From: a virus
DNA length: 50,459 nucleotides
Direction: 5' to 3' (one strand)
Virus record (IMG/VR): IMGVR_UViG_3300021403_000016
Span: 1 to 50,459 of that record
The notes below the pieces were generated by a model that saw only the letters and a list, made by a program, of their open reading frames with translations, was not told the origin of the DNA and searched no databases. Shown here piece after piece: positions 6,676 through 15,750 of the stretch; positions within the stretch are counted from its first letter, which is position 1; each line of letters opens with the position of its first letter. The translations under genes and the position numbers were made by a program.

Positions 6676-8868
6676 TTGCCCAACGCGCTGCCGATCCCTG
6701 GACCCAGAACACTCCCGCTCACGCGCGAGACCGGGCCGGGGTTCTTGCGCGTCGTCAGCCCGGCGCAGCTCGACGAGCAGGAGCAGGCGACGCTCGCCGC
6801 TCAGTCGCAGGCGCGGCGTCCGGTGCAGCCCCAGGATTTGGGGTCGTTCATCCGCGAGCGGTGGAATGCCATGCGCAACCACCGCAACTCGAACCGCAAT
6901 CCCTTGAACGAGCGCCTGTTGCGGGCGCAGCGCATGTTCGAGGGCCAGTACGATCCAAGCAAGCTGGCGGAAATCCGCAAGTTCGGCGGCAGCGAGGTCT
7001 ACAGCCGCATCGTCGCGGTGAAGTGCCGGGGCGCAACGTCCCTGCTCCGCGACGTGTATCTCGGGGCCGACCGCCCGTGGTCGATCGACCCGCAGCCCGA
7101 CCCGCCGGTGCCGCCGGAGATCATGACCTCGATCACCCAGCTCATCGCGTCCGAGGCGGCGCAGATGCACCAGCAGGGCGCGCCGCCCGAGTTCCAGGAT
7201 GTGCACGCGCGCTATGTCGGCCTGGTGCGCCAGGCCCAGCAGGCGGCGCGGCGCGTCGCGGTCGAGCAGGCCGAGGCGGCGTCGAACAAGGTCGAGGACA
7301 TCCTCGAAGCGGGGAATTTCTACGACGCGCTCGCCGAGTTCCTCGTCGACCTGGCGCTCTACCCGTTCGCGGTGATCAAAGGCCCGGTCGTGCGCATGGT
7401 GCCCAAACTGATATGGCAGGGGCGCAGTCCAGTAATGCAGACCGTTCCGCAACTATTCTGGGAACGGGTAGATCCATTTAATCTGTACTGGGACCCCGGC
7501 GCGTCAAAGATCGAGAACGCCGAGCTGATCGAGCGCAAGAAGCTGTCGCGCTCTGATCTCAACGATGTCTTGGGACTGCCTGGCTACAACGACGCCGCGA
7601 TACGCGGCGCGCTTGAGGACTATGCCCACGGGCTGCGCGACTGGCTCGACGCGCCCGATACCGAGCAGGCGCTCAACGTCGGGCGCGAAGCGCCGCAGCA
7701 GAACCGCTCGCAGCTCATCGACGCGATCGAGTACCACGGCAACGTCCAGGGGCGCACCCTGCTCAACGAGGGCGTCGACCCCGACCAGATCGACGATCCC
7801 GACAAGGACTACCTGGTGCAGTCGTGGGTGGTCGGGCGCTACACGATCAAGACCCAGCTCACCCCGAACCCGCGCAAGCGCCACCCCTACTACGTCACCT
7901 CGTTCGAGAAGGTGCCGGGGACGATCGCCGGGCACGGGCTGCCGGACATCCTCGAAGACATCCAGGAAGTCGCCAACGCCTCGCTGCGCGCGCTGGTCAA
8001 CAACATGTCGATCTCGTCGGGTCCGCAGGTCGTGATCAACACCGAGCTGCTCGACCCGACTGTTAACGAGGACCAGCTATACCCCTGGAAACGCTGGAAA
8101 GTTAATTCGGACCCGCTGGGCTCGACGCAGAAGCCGGTGGACTTCTTCCAGCCACAGTCCAACGCCCAGGAGCTGATGACGATCTACCAGGGGATGTCGT
8201 CCTTGGGCGACGACACCTCGGCGATCCCGCGCTACGTCACCGGCGAGAGTTTGTCGGGCGGCGCGGGTCGGACCGCTTCCGGGCTCAGCATGCTGATGGG
8301 CAACGCCCAGAAAGTATTGCAGACAGTCGCCGCAAACATAGACATCGACGTTGTTCGGGGAATACTTAGTTCCCTCTACGACATGATAATGCTTACCGAC
8401 CAGAGCGGCATTTTGTCTGGTGACGAGCAAATAAAAGTCAATGGTGTCGTGGTCGCCCTGCAAAAGGAGACCGAGCAGCAGAAGCAGCTCCAGTTCCTCC
8501 AGATCACCGGCAACCCGATCGACATGCAGATCGTCGGAATGACCGGTCGGGCGCGGGTGCTGCGCTCGTTGGCGCAGGCGCTGGGCCTGCCCGACGACAT
8601 CGTGCCGGACGACGACACGATCCAGGAGAAGGAACAGCAGCAACAGCAGATGCAGGCGGCGCAGATGATGGTTCAAGCCGCCGCCGGTGCCGCGAAGGCG
8701 GGCGGCGGTGGGCCTGGTGGACCTGGTGGTCCAGGTGCGCCCAACGCCCCCGCACTGCCTGGTCCAGGCGGACCGACGCAAGGGCAGGCCGGCAGCGGCT
8801 CGCCGGCAATCCCGCCGCCGTCGCTGTCGCAGGTCGCACCCCCGGTCAACACAGTCTCACCCCGGTAG
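6676..8868 (+). CDS. Portal protein (head-tail connector), 730 aa
   Basis: Forms the dodecameric ring at the packaging vertex. The sequence matches podovirus portal proteins in length and in features such as FNLYWDPGASKIENAELI, VGRYTIKTQLTPNPRKRHPYY and the INTELLDP region, with a Gln-rich coiled C-terminus and a Gly/Pro-rich tail (GGPGGPGGPGAP). The start is TTG 6676, the only start codon after the in-frame stop at 6661, with GGGCGGTG upstream. It is the first gene of the long rightward structural operon. Two stretches (about 7380-7500 and 8050-8460) are noticeably richer in A/T codons than the rest. Confidence 0.92.
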   Translation: MPNALPIPGPRTLPLTRETGPGFLRVVSPAQLDEQEQATLAAQSQARRPVQPQDLGSFIRERWNAMRNHRNSNRNPLNERLLRAQRMFEGQYDPSKLAEIRKFGGSEVYSRIVAVKCRGATSLLRDVYLGADRPWSIDPQPDPPVPPEIMTSITQLIASEAAQMHQQGAPPEFQDVHARYVGLVRQAQQAARRVAVEQAEAASNKVEDILEAGNFYDALAEFLVDLALYPFAVIKGPVVRMVPKLIWQGRSPVMQTVPQLFWERVDPFNLYWDPGASKIENAELIERKKLSRSDLNDVLGLPGYNDAAIRGALEDYAHGLRDWLDAPDTEQALNVGREAPQQNRSQLIDAIEYHGNVQGRTLLNEGVDPDQIDDPDKDYLVQSWVVGRYTIKTQLTPNPRKRHPYYVTSFEKVPGTIAGHGLPDILEDIQEVANASLRALVNNMSISSGPQVVINTELLDPTVNEDQLYPWKRWKVNSDPLGSTQKPVDFFQPQSNAQELMTIYQGMSSLGDDTSAIPRYVTGESLSGGAGRTASGLSMLMGNAQKVLQTVAANIDIDVVRGILSSLYDMIMLTDQSGILSGDEQIKVNGVVVALQKETEQQKQLQFLQITGNPIDMQIVGMTGRARVLRSLAQALGLPDDIVPDDDTIQEKEQQQQQMQAAQMMVQAAAGAAKAGGGGPGGPGGPGAPNAPALPGPGGPTQGQAGSGSPAIPPPSLSQVAPPVNTVSPR

Positions 8869-8878
8869 GAGAAGCTCG

Positions 8879-9082
8879 ATGGCAGATTTTGGCGACGACA
8901 AGGGGATCACCTCTAAGAGCATGGAGATGACCAAGGGCGGCAGCTCGTACACGAGCGGTCCGACCGGCAGCTCGCGCTCCTACCCCAAGGGCGGCAAGGG
9001 TCCAAGCGACAGCCAGGACGCGTCGCAGTTCAACCCGCAGCGCGCCAAGGTCAGCGATATCTACGTCGGTGGAGTCGACTGA
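8879..9082 (+). CDS. Small hypothetical structural-operon protein, 67 aa
   Basis: ATG 8879 with TAGGAG ten bases upstream; its TGA overlaps the next ATG (TGATG). The product is polar and Ser/Gly/Lys-rich (TKGGSSYTSG, YPKGGKGPSDSQDASQ) and probably disordered. Position between portal and scaffold suggests a head-associated or assembly role. No family is recognised. Confidence 0.7.
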   Translation: MADFGDDKGITSKSMEMTKGGSSYTSGPTGSSRSYPKGGKGPSDSQDASQFNPQRAKVSDIYVGGVD

Positions 9083-9447
9083 TGGTCGGCTTCCCCACGC
9101 CAAAGGCACCGTCGATCGGCGGCGGTGGCAGCGGTGGCCGCAACTACGGCGTCACGTCGCCAGCGGCGGCGACGCCAAAGCAACCGCCGACCTATGTCGC
9201 CGGTGCCTCACCGCCTTCGTCCCCGTCGGGCGGCGGCGTCCTCGGCATGTTCGGCCCGCCCAAGGACCCGCAGAAGTTCGGCCCGCGCAAGTCGATCACC
9301 CGCCAGGATTTGGGCTCGGTGGTTGGGCGGCGCGGACCCGGCATCTCGCAGGTCGCCGGCGGCGACCAGGACCTCCATTCCGTCGGGCGCTACGGCAAGA
9401 CCGCGCCGGGCGGTGGCGGGCTGAGCGGGCTGGGTGGAGGGTTCTAG
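9082..9447 (+). CDS. Gly-rich hypothetical protein, 121 aa
   Basis: Coupled to the previous gene by TGATG. It is low in complexity, with Gly/Ser/Pro-rich N- and C-termini (GGGGSGGRN, GGGGLSGLGGGF) around a short basic middle (DPQKFGPRKSITRQDLGS). It is predicted to be flexible. Similar short Gly-rich proteins occur between portal and scaffold in podovirus-like genomes; the function is unknown. Confidence 0.65.
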   Translation: MVGFPTPKAPSIGGGGSGGRNYGVTSPAAATPKQPPTYVAGASPPSSPSGGGVLGMFGPPKDPQKFGPRKSITRQDLGSVVGRRGPGISQVAGGDQDLHSVGRYGKTAPGGGGLSGLGGGF

Positions 9448-9711
9448 GTGTCGATCAACCTTGGCCCCGCCGCCTACGAGGCGATCACCAGTCTGAAGGG
9501 CAACACGGATTGGCGGCAGTTCGTGCATGCGCTCAACGAGCAGATGAGCGCCTTCATGCACCGGGCCGTCGAGGTGCCGCCCGCCGATCGCGAGGATGCG
9601 ACCGGCTACGCGCGCGCCATCCGCGACATCGCCGCGCACATCCAGTTGGTCGAGAACCCGACCGCCAACCGCAACCCTAAGCCACCAGTGAAGCCGAAGT
9701 CAGATGCCTGA
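9448..9711 (+). CDS. Hypothetical protein, 87 aa
   Basis: GTG start directly after the stop of the Gly-rich gene, overlapping the scaffold gene by 8 bp. Compact and mostly helical (NTDWRQFVHALNEQMSAFMH, ATGYARAIRDIAAHIQLVEN), with a Lys/Pro tail. No recognised family. The context points to head morphogenesis. Confidence 0.7.
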   Translation: MSINLGPAAYEAITSLKGNTDWRQFVHALNEQMSAFMHRAVEVPPADREDATGYARAIRDIAAHIQLVENPTANRNPKPPVKPKSDA

Positions 9712-10753
9712 AGCAGATGTCCTAGACGAGGTTGTAATCCCCGAGCAGGTCCGCCGTCAGGCGGCGCGTGCCGAGGAGCTGCAACGCGAGTTGGCGGCGG
9801 AGCGGGACGATGCTCGTGGGGACGAGGTTCCGCCGTCGACGGAGGTGGTGCCGCCGCAGCGCGACGACACTACGGTAGTGGACAGGGGAGGTTCACCTCC
9901 CGCCCCTGCCCCCGTAGCCGAGCCTGCGGCGGCACCACCGACCGCCGATTGGGAGCAGCGATACCTTACGCTGCAAGGCAAGTACAACAGCGAGACCGCC
10001 GGGCTGCGCGCCCAGGTCGCGGGCATGGAGCGGCTGCTGGCGACGATGCAGCAGCCGCCCCCCGCGCCGGCGTCGCCGGCAGCGCCTGCCAAGGTCAGCT
10101 TCGACCAGGGTGACGTCGATCTCTACGGCGAGGACTTCCTGCAGGCTGCGGCACGGGCTGCGGCGGCACAGTACCAGCCCGTCATCGACGAGCTGCGCGC
10201 CCACATCAGGACCCTCGAAGGGGGTCAGTCACAGATCGCCGCGACGACCGTCCGGGATCGCGTCTTTGACGCGCTCGACAAGGACCCCGAGCTGGACGGC
10301 TGGCGCGAATTGAACACCAACCCTGAGTTCATCCAGTGGCTGCAGGGGTTGGATGAGTACGCTGGAGTGCCACGCAATCAGATGCTCCAGCACGCCTACC
10401 AGAACGGCGACGCCATGCGCACTGGCAGGTTTTTCAAGAAGTACATGGACGAGCATACCGTACCTCCCCCTCCCCGTCCCGCTCAGACTGGCCGCGACGC
10501 CCGCCCGCAAAACGGAAACGGACGTTCGGCTCCAGCGCGTGGGACCAGGCTAGAGGACTTGGTGGTTCCGGGCCGAGCCGCAGGCGGCTCCGGCGGATCA
10601 GACGGCGCTCCGCAACCGCGTATCTGGTCACGACCCGAAATCTCACGCTTCTACCGGGACCGTACCGAGGGGAGATACCGAGGGCGGGAGCAGGAGTCTG
10701 ATGCTCTCGAACGGGACATCCTCGCGGCGGCGCAGGAAGGGCGTGTCGCTTAG
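9704..10753 (+). CDS. Scaffolding protein, 349 aa
   Basis: Directs capsid assembly and is lost from the mature head. The call rests on position immediately before the major capsid gene and on composition: an acidic, helical N-terminus (EQVRRQAARAEELQRELAAE), Pro/Ala-rich linkers, a coiled-coil middle (LQGKYNSETAGLRAQVAGME) and a basic helical C-terminus with ISRFYRDRTEGRYRGRE. This is typical of podovirus scaffolds. The palindrome copy at 9868 encodes TTVV in the first linker. Confidence 0.8.
   Translation: MPEADVLDEVVIPEQVRRQAARAEELQRELAAERDDARGDEVPPSTEVVPPQRDDTTVVDRGGSPPAPAPVAEPAAAPPTADWEQRYLTLQGKYNSETAGLRAQVAGMERLLATMQQPPPAPASPAAPAKVSFDQGDVDLYGEDFLQAAARAAAAQYQPVIDELRAHIRTLEGGQSQIAATTVRDRVFDALDKDPELDGWRELNTNPEFIQWLQGLDEYAGVPRNQMLQHAYQNGDAMRTGRFFKKYMDEHTVPPPPRPAQTGRDARPQNGNGRSAPARGTRLEDLVVPGRAAGGSGGSDGAPQPRIWSRPEISRFYRDRTEGRYRGREQESDALERDILAAAQEGRVA
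9868..9880. repeat. Dispersed palindrome, copy 5 (CACTAC-G-GTAGTG)
   Basis: Perfect half-sites. Inside the scaffold gene, read as Thr-Thr-Val-Val in a linker. Confidence 0.95.
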
Positions 10754-10766
10754 GAGGACACGTTAA

Positions 10767-11720
10767 ATGCCTATCACGCAGGGGACCCCGTATTCCGGGT
10801 CGGCTGCCAATCCTGCCTATTCGGGTGCGCCCGCCGGTGGCGTGTTCATCCCGGAAATCTGGAGCGGCAAGCTCATCGAGAAGTTCTACGCCGCGACGGT
10901 GCTGGCTGCCATCAGCAACACCGATTACGAGGGCGAGATCAAGAACATGGGCGACAAGGTGAAAATCCGCACCAAGCCCACGATCACGATCCGCGACTAC
11001 ACGCTCGACCAGCAATTGACGGTCGACCGTCCGTCGAGCACCGCAGTCGAGCTGACCATCGACTACGCCAAGTACTTCAACCTGGTGCTCGACGACATCA
11101 TGGAGCGCCAGAGCGACATGAACCTCATGTCGATGTGGGCGGATGACGCGGCGGAGCAGCTCAAGATCACCATCGACAGCAGCGTCCTCGGTGGCATCGA
11201 CAGCGGGATCGCGGCTGCGAACAAGGGTGCAACCGCCGGCAAGATCAGCGCCAACATCAATCTTGGTGCGACCGGCGCGCCGGTGATCCCGACCCCGACC
11301 GATGTGATCAACCACATCGTCGACATGGGTCAGACGCTCGACGAACAGAACATCCCGGAGACGGGACGGTGGCTTGTCATTCCGCCGTGGCTCGGCTCGA
11401 TGATCAAGAAGTCGGACTTGCGCCAGGCGTCGATCTCGGGCGATGGTGTCTCGCTGGCTCGTAACGGGCGGCTTGGCATGATCGACCGGTTCACGCTCTA
11501 CAGCTCGAACCTGCTGCCGGTGGTCACCGACACGACGCACTCCTGCACCAGGGTCTTCGCCGGCTTTAACGCGGGGCTCACCTTCGCCTCGCAGATCAGC
11601 CAGATGGAGACGCTGCGTTCCGAGAGCACCTTCGGCACGCTGCTGCGTGGCCTGCAGGTCTACGGCTACAAGGTCCTCGATGGGACCTGCCTGGTCGAGC
11701 TGTACTGCGCTCCGTCGTAA
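10767..11720 (+). CDS. Major capsid protein, 317 aa
   Basis: Main head subunit. The N-terminal pattern FIPEIWSGKLIEKFYAAT, then ISNTDYEGEIKNMGDKVKI and ERQSDMNLMSMWADDAAEQ, is characteristic of podovirus/P22-coat-like major capsid proteins with the HK97 fold. It follows the scaffold gene with AGGAGG about eight bases before ATG 10767. A terminator and a palindrome copy lie just downstream, which may raise capsid message level relative to later genes. Confidence 0.92.
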   Translation: MPITQGTPYSGSAANPAYSGAPAGGVFIPEIWSGKLIEKFYAATVLAAISNTDYEGEIKNMGDKVKIRTKPTITIRDYTLDQQLTVDRPSSTAVELTIDYAKYFNLVLDDIMERQSDMNLMSMWADDAAEQLKITIDSSVLGGIDSGIAAANKGATAGKISANINLGATGAPVIPTPTDVINHIVDMGQTLDEQNIPETGRWLVIPPWLGSMIKKSDLRQASISGDGVSLARNGRLGMIDRFTLYSSNLLPVVTDTTHSCTRVFAGFNAGLTFASQISQMETLRSESTFGTLLRGLQVYGYKVLDGTCLVELYCAPS

Positions 11721-11722
11721 GC

Positions 11723-11735
11723 CACTACCGTAGTG
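11723..11735. repeat. Dispersed palindrome, copy 6 (CACTAC-C-GTAGTG)
   Basis: Perfect half-sites in the gap after the capsid gene, starting 2 bp after its stop. Confidence 0.95.
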
Positions 11736-11736
11736 A

Positions 11737-11759
11737 GGGGGGCGACCCCCTCCCTTTTT
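11737..11759 (+). terminator. Terminator after the capsid gene
   Basis: GGGGG-GCGA-CCCCC hairpin (11737-11750) followed by TCCCTTTTT. It is probably partial, since the next gene starts 11 bp later in the same operon. Confidence 0.65.
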
Positions 11760-11769
11760 GGAGGTGCTT

Positions 11770-12135
11770 ATGGCGCGGACCGTCGGCAGCCTTCTTGCCG
11801 AGGCTAGGCAGTTGCTCAACGACACGATCCCGATATCGGGCGACTCCCGGTTCTCGGATGACGATCTCGTGTCCGCGCTCAACGATGGCGTGCTGCAGGT
11901 GCGCGCCAAGCGCCCGGACGCGTTCCTCGGTTACGGGCTGCGCAACACCGTGCCGATCTACGAGATGCCGGACGACTTGGACACCACGTTCCCGTTCGAC
12001 GACATGTTCTATTCGCCGCTGCTGTTCTACGTCGTGGGCCGCTCGGAGCTGACCGAGGACACCTTTAGCGACGACGGGCGGGCGGTGACGCTAATGACCA
12101 AGTTCACCGCGCAGTTGCTCAAGGTGCAGTCATGA
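11770..12135 (+). CDS. Head-tail adaptor-like protein, 121 aa
   Basis: ATG 11770 with GGAGGTG seven bases upstream; the frame is open four codons further but those cover the ribosome site. A helical protein beginning RTVGSLLAEARQLLNDTI, with RFSDDDLVSALNDGVLQVRA, matches the pattern of small phage adaptor proteins found after the capsid gene in podovirus-like phages. It likely forms a connector ring below the portal. ATGA overlap with the next gene. Confidence 0.7.
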   Translation: MARTVGSLLAEARQLLNDTIPISGDSRFSDDDLVSALNDGVLQVRAKRPDAFLGYGLRNTVPIYEMPDDLDTTFPFDDMFYSPLLFYVVGRSELTEDTFSDDGRAVTLMTKFTAQLLKVQS

Positions 12136-12767
12136 GCGCACCAAACTGCGACGCGAATGTCGACCCCGGCTATCTGTCGGCGGACCCCGGTCCCGACCGG
12201 CTGCTGGACAATCTGCAGGCGCTGGTGCCGGGGTTGACGCTCGACATGGCGAACCTGGTGTGCTGGAACGCGGTCGAGGATTTCTACATGAAGTCCACTT
12301 ACCGCCGCGAGCACGTCTACTGGCAGCTCGACGCCGGCGAGACGGTGCTACGCTTCGACCCCTACAACAGCGAGTGGCGGGTCAACCGTTTCCTCGCGTT
12401 CAAAGGGCTGGCTACTCCCAAGTTCGTGCCGCCCGGCACGGTCTACGACGTGGCATTTCCGGCGGCGACCAACGAGCGCAAGGGTGAGGCGCTGCTCGCG
12501 TTGAAGCCGGCGAGCATCAACACGAAGCTGCCTTACGACGTGTGGACGACCTACTGGGAGACCCTGCTCAACGGCGCGCTGTTCCGGCTCTATATGCAGC
12601 CGGGCAAGCCCTATTCGGACCTGCAGGCTGCGCAGGGGCACGCCAAGCTGTGGAAGTCGGGGATCAGCAGCGCGCGAGCCGACGCCCAGGCCGGGCACCT
12701 GCGCGACGCGCAGGCGTGGTCCTACCCCTACTTTGCGAGCGGGGGGCATCCTGATGGCCGTTGGTAA
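12132..12767 (+). CDS. Tail/connector protein, 211 aa
   Basis: Overlaps the adaptor gene by ATGA and the next gene by 14 bp. Features: VCWNAVEDFYMKSTYRREHV near residue 45, a beta-rich middle, then YWETLLNGALFRLYMQPGKP and a helical end. The order (adaptor, this protein, fibres, nozzle-type protein) suggests a tail-tube or connector component. I cannot match it to a named T7 gene product by sequence. Confidence 0.6.
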   Translation: MSAPNCDANVDPGYLSADPGPDRLLDNLQALVPGLTLDMANLVCWNAVEDFYMKSTYRREHVYWQLDAGETVLRFDPYNSEWRVNRFLAFKGLATPKFVPPGTVYDVAFPAATNERKGEALLALKPASINTKLPYDVWTTYWETLLNGALFRLYMQPGKPYSDLQAAQGHAKLWKSGISSARADAQAGHLRDAQAWSYPYFASGGHPDGRW

Positions 12768-13548
12768 CAACGACTACACCTTTACGGTCTACGCCAATTC
12801 GCTGAACCCGTTCGGCCCGGTCGGCAAGGAGAACCTCGACGTTCTTCGGCTGCGGTACGATTTCACCTGCTATCTCGACCCGAGCGAGGGGATCGACCTC
12901 ATCCAGTTTCCGACGATCGGTCTGCCCGCTACCGTCCAGGATGGCAGCAGCGGGTCGTGGCGGCAGGATTACCCGCCGGACGACTCCACTACCGGTAGTG
13001 TCCCACCGGCAGATACTTATCCGCTGGCGGTCGTCTCCCAGGCGATCGAGAGCCCGCAGATCGTCGACATCAGGCTCAATGCCGGGACACCTGGTTTCCA
13101 GTACGTGATGAGCTTCCTCATCGTCGGGTCGAGCAGCCGGCGCAGGAAGCAGGTGGACACGCTGATCAATGTCGAGCCGGCGCTCAACCCGGCGATGTCC
13201 GGGCCGGGTCAGCTCGACCCCGACATCGTGCCGCCGATTGTCGTCAGCGGGTCGATTGCGCTGCCGATGGGGTTCGACGGCCTCGTCATCATGGAGAATA
13301 CGAGCAGCCTCACCGGTCTCGTGGTTACCCTGCCGCCTAACCCGGAACTGGGTCAGGAGGTCGAATACATCGACAAGCTGGGGACCGACGGTGCGTGCCC
13401 GGTGACGTTCCGTGGCGACGGCGACGTGCCGATCGACGGCGACGGCAGTCTGACTTTTCTCAGCATAACCGCCTACGAGGCGCTCAGGTTTGTCTGGACG
13501 GGAACATACTGGCATCTCGAAAGCGTGCGCTTCGGCTTCCTGGCGTGA
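12754..13548 (+). CDS. Structural protein, probably tail, 264 aa
   Basis: ATG 12754 with a GGGGGG run eight bases upstream is preferred to an earlier in-frame start. It is beta-rich: the first half resembles a phage baseplate or tail domain (YTFTVYANSLNPFGP, VVSQAIESPQIVDIRLN) and the second half has a VVTLPPNPELGQEVEY stretch as in small fibre-like beta domains, ending EALRFVWTGTYWHLESV. It sits directly before the first tail fibre. The palindrome at 12987 encodes TTGS in a Pro/Asp loop. The exact role is unknown. Confidence 0.6.
   Translation: MAVGNNDYTFTVYANSLNPFGPVGKENLDVLRLRYDFTCYLDPSEGIDLIQFPTIGLPATVQDGSSGSWRQDYPPDDSTTGSVPPADTYPLAVVSQAIESPQIVDIRLNAGTPGFQYVMSFLIVGSSSRRRKQVDTLINVEPALNPAMSGPGQLDPDIVPPIVVSGSIALPMGFDGLVIMENTSSLTGLVVTLPPNPELGQEVEYIDKLGTDGACPVTFRGDGDVPIDGDGSLTFLSITAYEALRFVWTGTYWHLESVRFGFLA
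12987..13000. repeat. Dispersed palindrome, copy 7 (CACTAC-CG-GTAGTG)
   Basis: Perfect. Inside the tail gene, read as Thr-Thr-Gly-Ser. Confidence 0.95.
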
Positions 13549-13556
13549 GGTGAGCG

Positions 13557-15464
13557 ATGACCACCGTCCTTGAAACCGGGATAACCCTCAACCCCGCCAA
13601 CCAGATAGCCGAGCTTGCCGACGATACGGGTCTTGTCGTCAACACCCAGTACATCGTCGCGGGCACCTACTTCACCTACGACACGCGGTTTACCTTCCAG
13701 GGCAACCTCGACATCGTTCTGACCAAACCGCCTGTCGGGGTTCCTGCGGCGGGCACCATCGCCACCGTGGCGATCACGACGATCCCCGTGCCTGCCGTGG
13801 CTGTGCCGCCGGCTGTTTACCCCTACACGACGAAGAACCAGCTCACCGCACCGGGGCTCAACCACGACCTGGAGTTCAACCCCGGCGCGACACCGCCGAG
13901 CAGCCCGCTGGGTGGCGCGGGGATGTATAAGTATTGGGTCGACACCAGCACGACGCCGGCGACGCTGCGCCAGTGCGTCGTGGCGCGTGCCTCGGCGGCT
14001 TACGTGCCTGCCGAGTGGATCAGCGTCGCTACGATCGACGGCACGAATGGGTTTGTCGTCACCAACGCCGTGAAGAAAACCGGCGATACGATGTCGGGCG
14101 CGCTCAACATCACCGCCTCGGGAACATCGCTGACGACGACCGGGGGCGTTGCGGTTGGCGGGAACATCACGGTTGCGGCGCTCACCGCCAGCGGGGCGAT
14201 GAGCGCCGCCAACCTGACGACCAGCGGCAATATTCAGTGCAACGGCGCACTTGTCGTCGTTGCGGGTGCGTCCACCGGTAGCCTAACCGTGAACGGCGTT
14301 TTAGGGGTCACCAGCACAGCGCAGGTCAACGGCGCGCTCAACTGCTACGGTGGGGTCAACATCAACGCCGGGGGTCTGACAATCGGGTCCGGCGGCGCGA
14401 ATATCGGCGGTGGCGTCACCGTCGGCGCTTTGACGAACAACGGCAACGAGGTGGTGAACGGCCAGTTGATCGTCGGTTCCGGCGCTACGTTCAACGCCGG
14501 CGGGACCGCCATCGCCGCCAATAATGGCAACATCGTTTGCGGCGGCCAATTTCAAGGCGGCAGCCTCGCCATCAGCGGCGCTGCGCAAATCACCGGAGGT
14601 GGGGGTCTTACAGTCAGTGCCAGCCTGGCGGTTGGGAACCAACTGACCGTCGGGTCAACAGCCACCTTTAGCGGCGACGTTGCAATCCACGGCAGCTCTC
14701 TCGTCGTCGACCACGGTAACATGTCCTGCGCTGGGACGCTGACGGTCAGCAGCGGCACCGCTCTCCAGAACACCAGTTGTACGCAGCTTTACGCGTCATC
14801 CCAAGTGACGACGCCGATCGTCAACGGTGGTCCCGCCAATGCGGGCCTCCTGCAGATGTACGGCACCAACGAGAACATCTGCTTTCAGTGGGCGTCGGGG
14901 CAGGCCGGTGGGATCAATGGCGGCGTCGTCAATGCAATCATCGACGCCGGGGTCATCCAGCAAATTGTCAACACGAATAGCGGCGGCCCAGTAGCTCAGA
15001 TTTACTATCAGGCGGCGGGGCCAACGGGTTACGGCATCGCCTTCATCTCGAACAACGACACCGAATTCTTCCTCTACGCTGATACTTTCAGCAGCGACGC
15101 GCGGATCAAGGAGAAGATCGCCGACAGTAAGATCGACGCGCTCGCGGCGATCCTTGCGATCCCGGTGCGTCAGTTCGATTTCCCTAAGGAGGTGGTCCGC
15201 CACTACGCTTCAAAGCGTGGCGACGAGGATGAGCGCAAGGCGGCGATGAAGGCTGCCAAGGCGCATCATGTGCCGATCGGCCTCGTCGCGCAGGAGGTGT
15301 TGCCGCATGTGCCTGGCGCGGTCGTGGCGCGCCCGCGCCCCGCTGACGGCCCACTGCCCGATAGCATGTTGATGATCCACCACGACGAGTTCGTCCCCTA
15401 CCTCATCAAGGCGGTGCAGCAGTTGTCGGCGGAGCTTGCCGAGCTTAAACTACGAGCTTCATAG
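13557..15464 (+). CDS. Tail fibre with S74 chaperone domain, 635 aa
   Basis: Receptor-binding fibre. After a globular N-terminal part (residues 1-175) there is a long run of degenerate beta-repeats of the form 'GNITVAALTASGAMSAANLTT', typical of trimeric beta-helical shafts. The C-terminus, from SSDARIK (Ser513, Lys518) to EFVPYLIKAVQQL, is an intramolecular S74 chaperone that trimerises the fibre and then cleaves itself off with its Ser/Lys dyad. A second fibre at 18117 shares this layout, and the S74 domains are clearly homologous (IPVRQFDFPKEVVRHYA versus [17 protein letters not shown]). Confidence 0.9.
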   Translation: MTTVLETGITLNPANQIAELADDTGLVVNTQYIVAGTYFTYDTRFTFQGNLDIVLTKPPVGVPAAGTIATVAITTIPVPAVAVPPAVYPYTTKNQLTAPGLNHDLEFNPGATPPSSPLGGAGMYKYWVDTSTTPATLRQCVVARASAAYVPAEWISVATIDGTNGFVVTNAVKKTGDTMSGALNITASGTSLTTTGGVAVGGNITVAALTASGAMSAANLTTSGNIQCNGALVVVAGASTGSLTVNGVLGVTSTAQVNGALNCYGGVNINAGGLTIGSGGANIGGGVTVGALTNNGNEVVNGQLIVGSGATFNAGGTAIAANNGNIVCGGQFQGGSLAISGAAQITGGGGLTVSASLAVGNQLTVGSTATFSGDVAIHGSSLVVDHGNMSCAGTLTVSSGTALQNTSCTQLYASSQVTTPIVNGGPANAGLLQMYGTNENICFQWASGQAGGINGGVVNAIIDAGVIQQIVNTNSGGPVAQIYYQAAGPTGYGIAFISNNDTEFFLYADTFSSDARIKEKIADSKIDALAAILAIPVRQFDFPKEVVRHYASKRGDEDERKAAMKAAKAHHVPIGLVAQEVLPHVPGAVVARPRPADGPLPDSMLMIHHDEFVPYLIKAVQQLSAELAELKLRAS

Positions 15465-15476
15465 TAGGAGGTTGCC

Positions 15477-15737
15477 ATGCACGGTCAGATCGGCGGGCCT
15501 TACTACAAGGGTCCAGGCGGCGGGTCGAGGACCAACGACACCGGGGCCGACAACACGGTCAACAACTCGGGTGGGACCTGGGGTCACAGCGTGTCGCAGC
15601 GTCCGATCCCCGGTCCCGAGAGCACCGGCGGGCCGATCGCGCTCAAGAAGGCGCTCGAAAAGAAGGGCGGCGCGAGCGTCAACGGAGCCGGGCCAGGGCT
15701 GCCCAACAAGAACACCACTGCCGCCGGCAGCGTGTAA
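15477..15737 (+). CDS. Small Gly/Asn-rich protein, 86 aa
   Basis: ATG 15477 with TAGGAGG upstream. Polar and low complexity (GGPYYKGPGGGSRTNDTGAD, NNSGGTWGHSVSQRP), with a short Lys-rich helix (ALKKALEKKGG). Probably disordered and virion-associated; no family is recognised. Similar in style to the small proteins at 8879 and 9082. Confidence 0.7.
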   Translation: MHGQIGGPYYKGPGGGSRTNDTGADNTVNNSGGTWGHSVSQRPIPGPESTGGPIALKKALEKKGGASVNGAGPGLPNKNTTAAGSV

Positions 15738-15750
15738 CCAGGAGGACAGC

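Noticed and set aside
10434-11909. 491-aa leftward frame opposite the capsid gene
   Set aside because: Shadow of the scaffold, capsid and adaptor genes: Arg/His-rich, no motif, no ribosome site.
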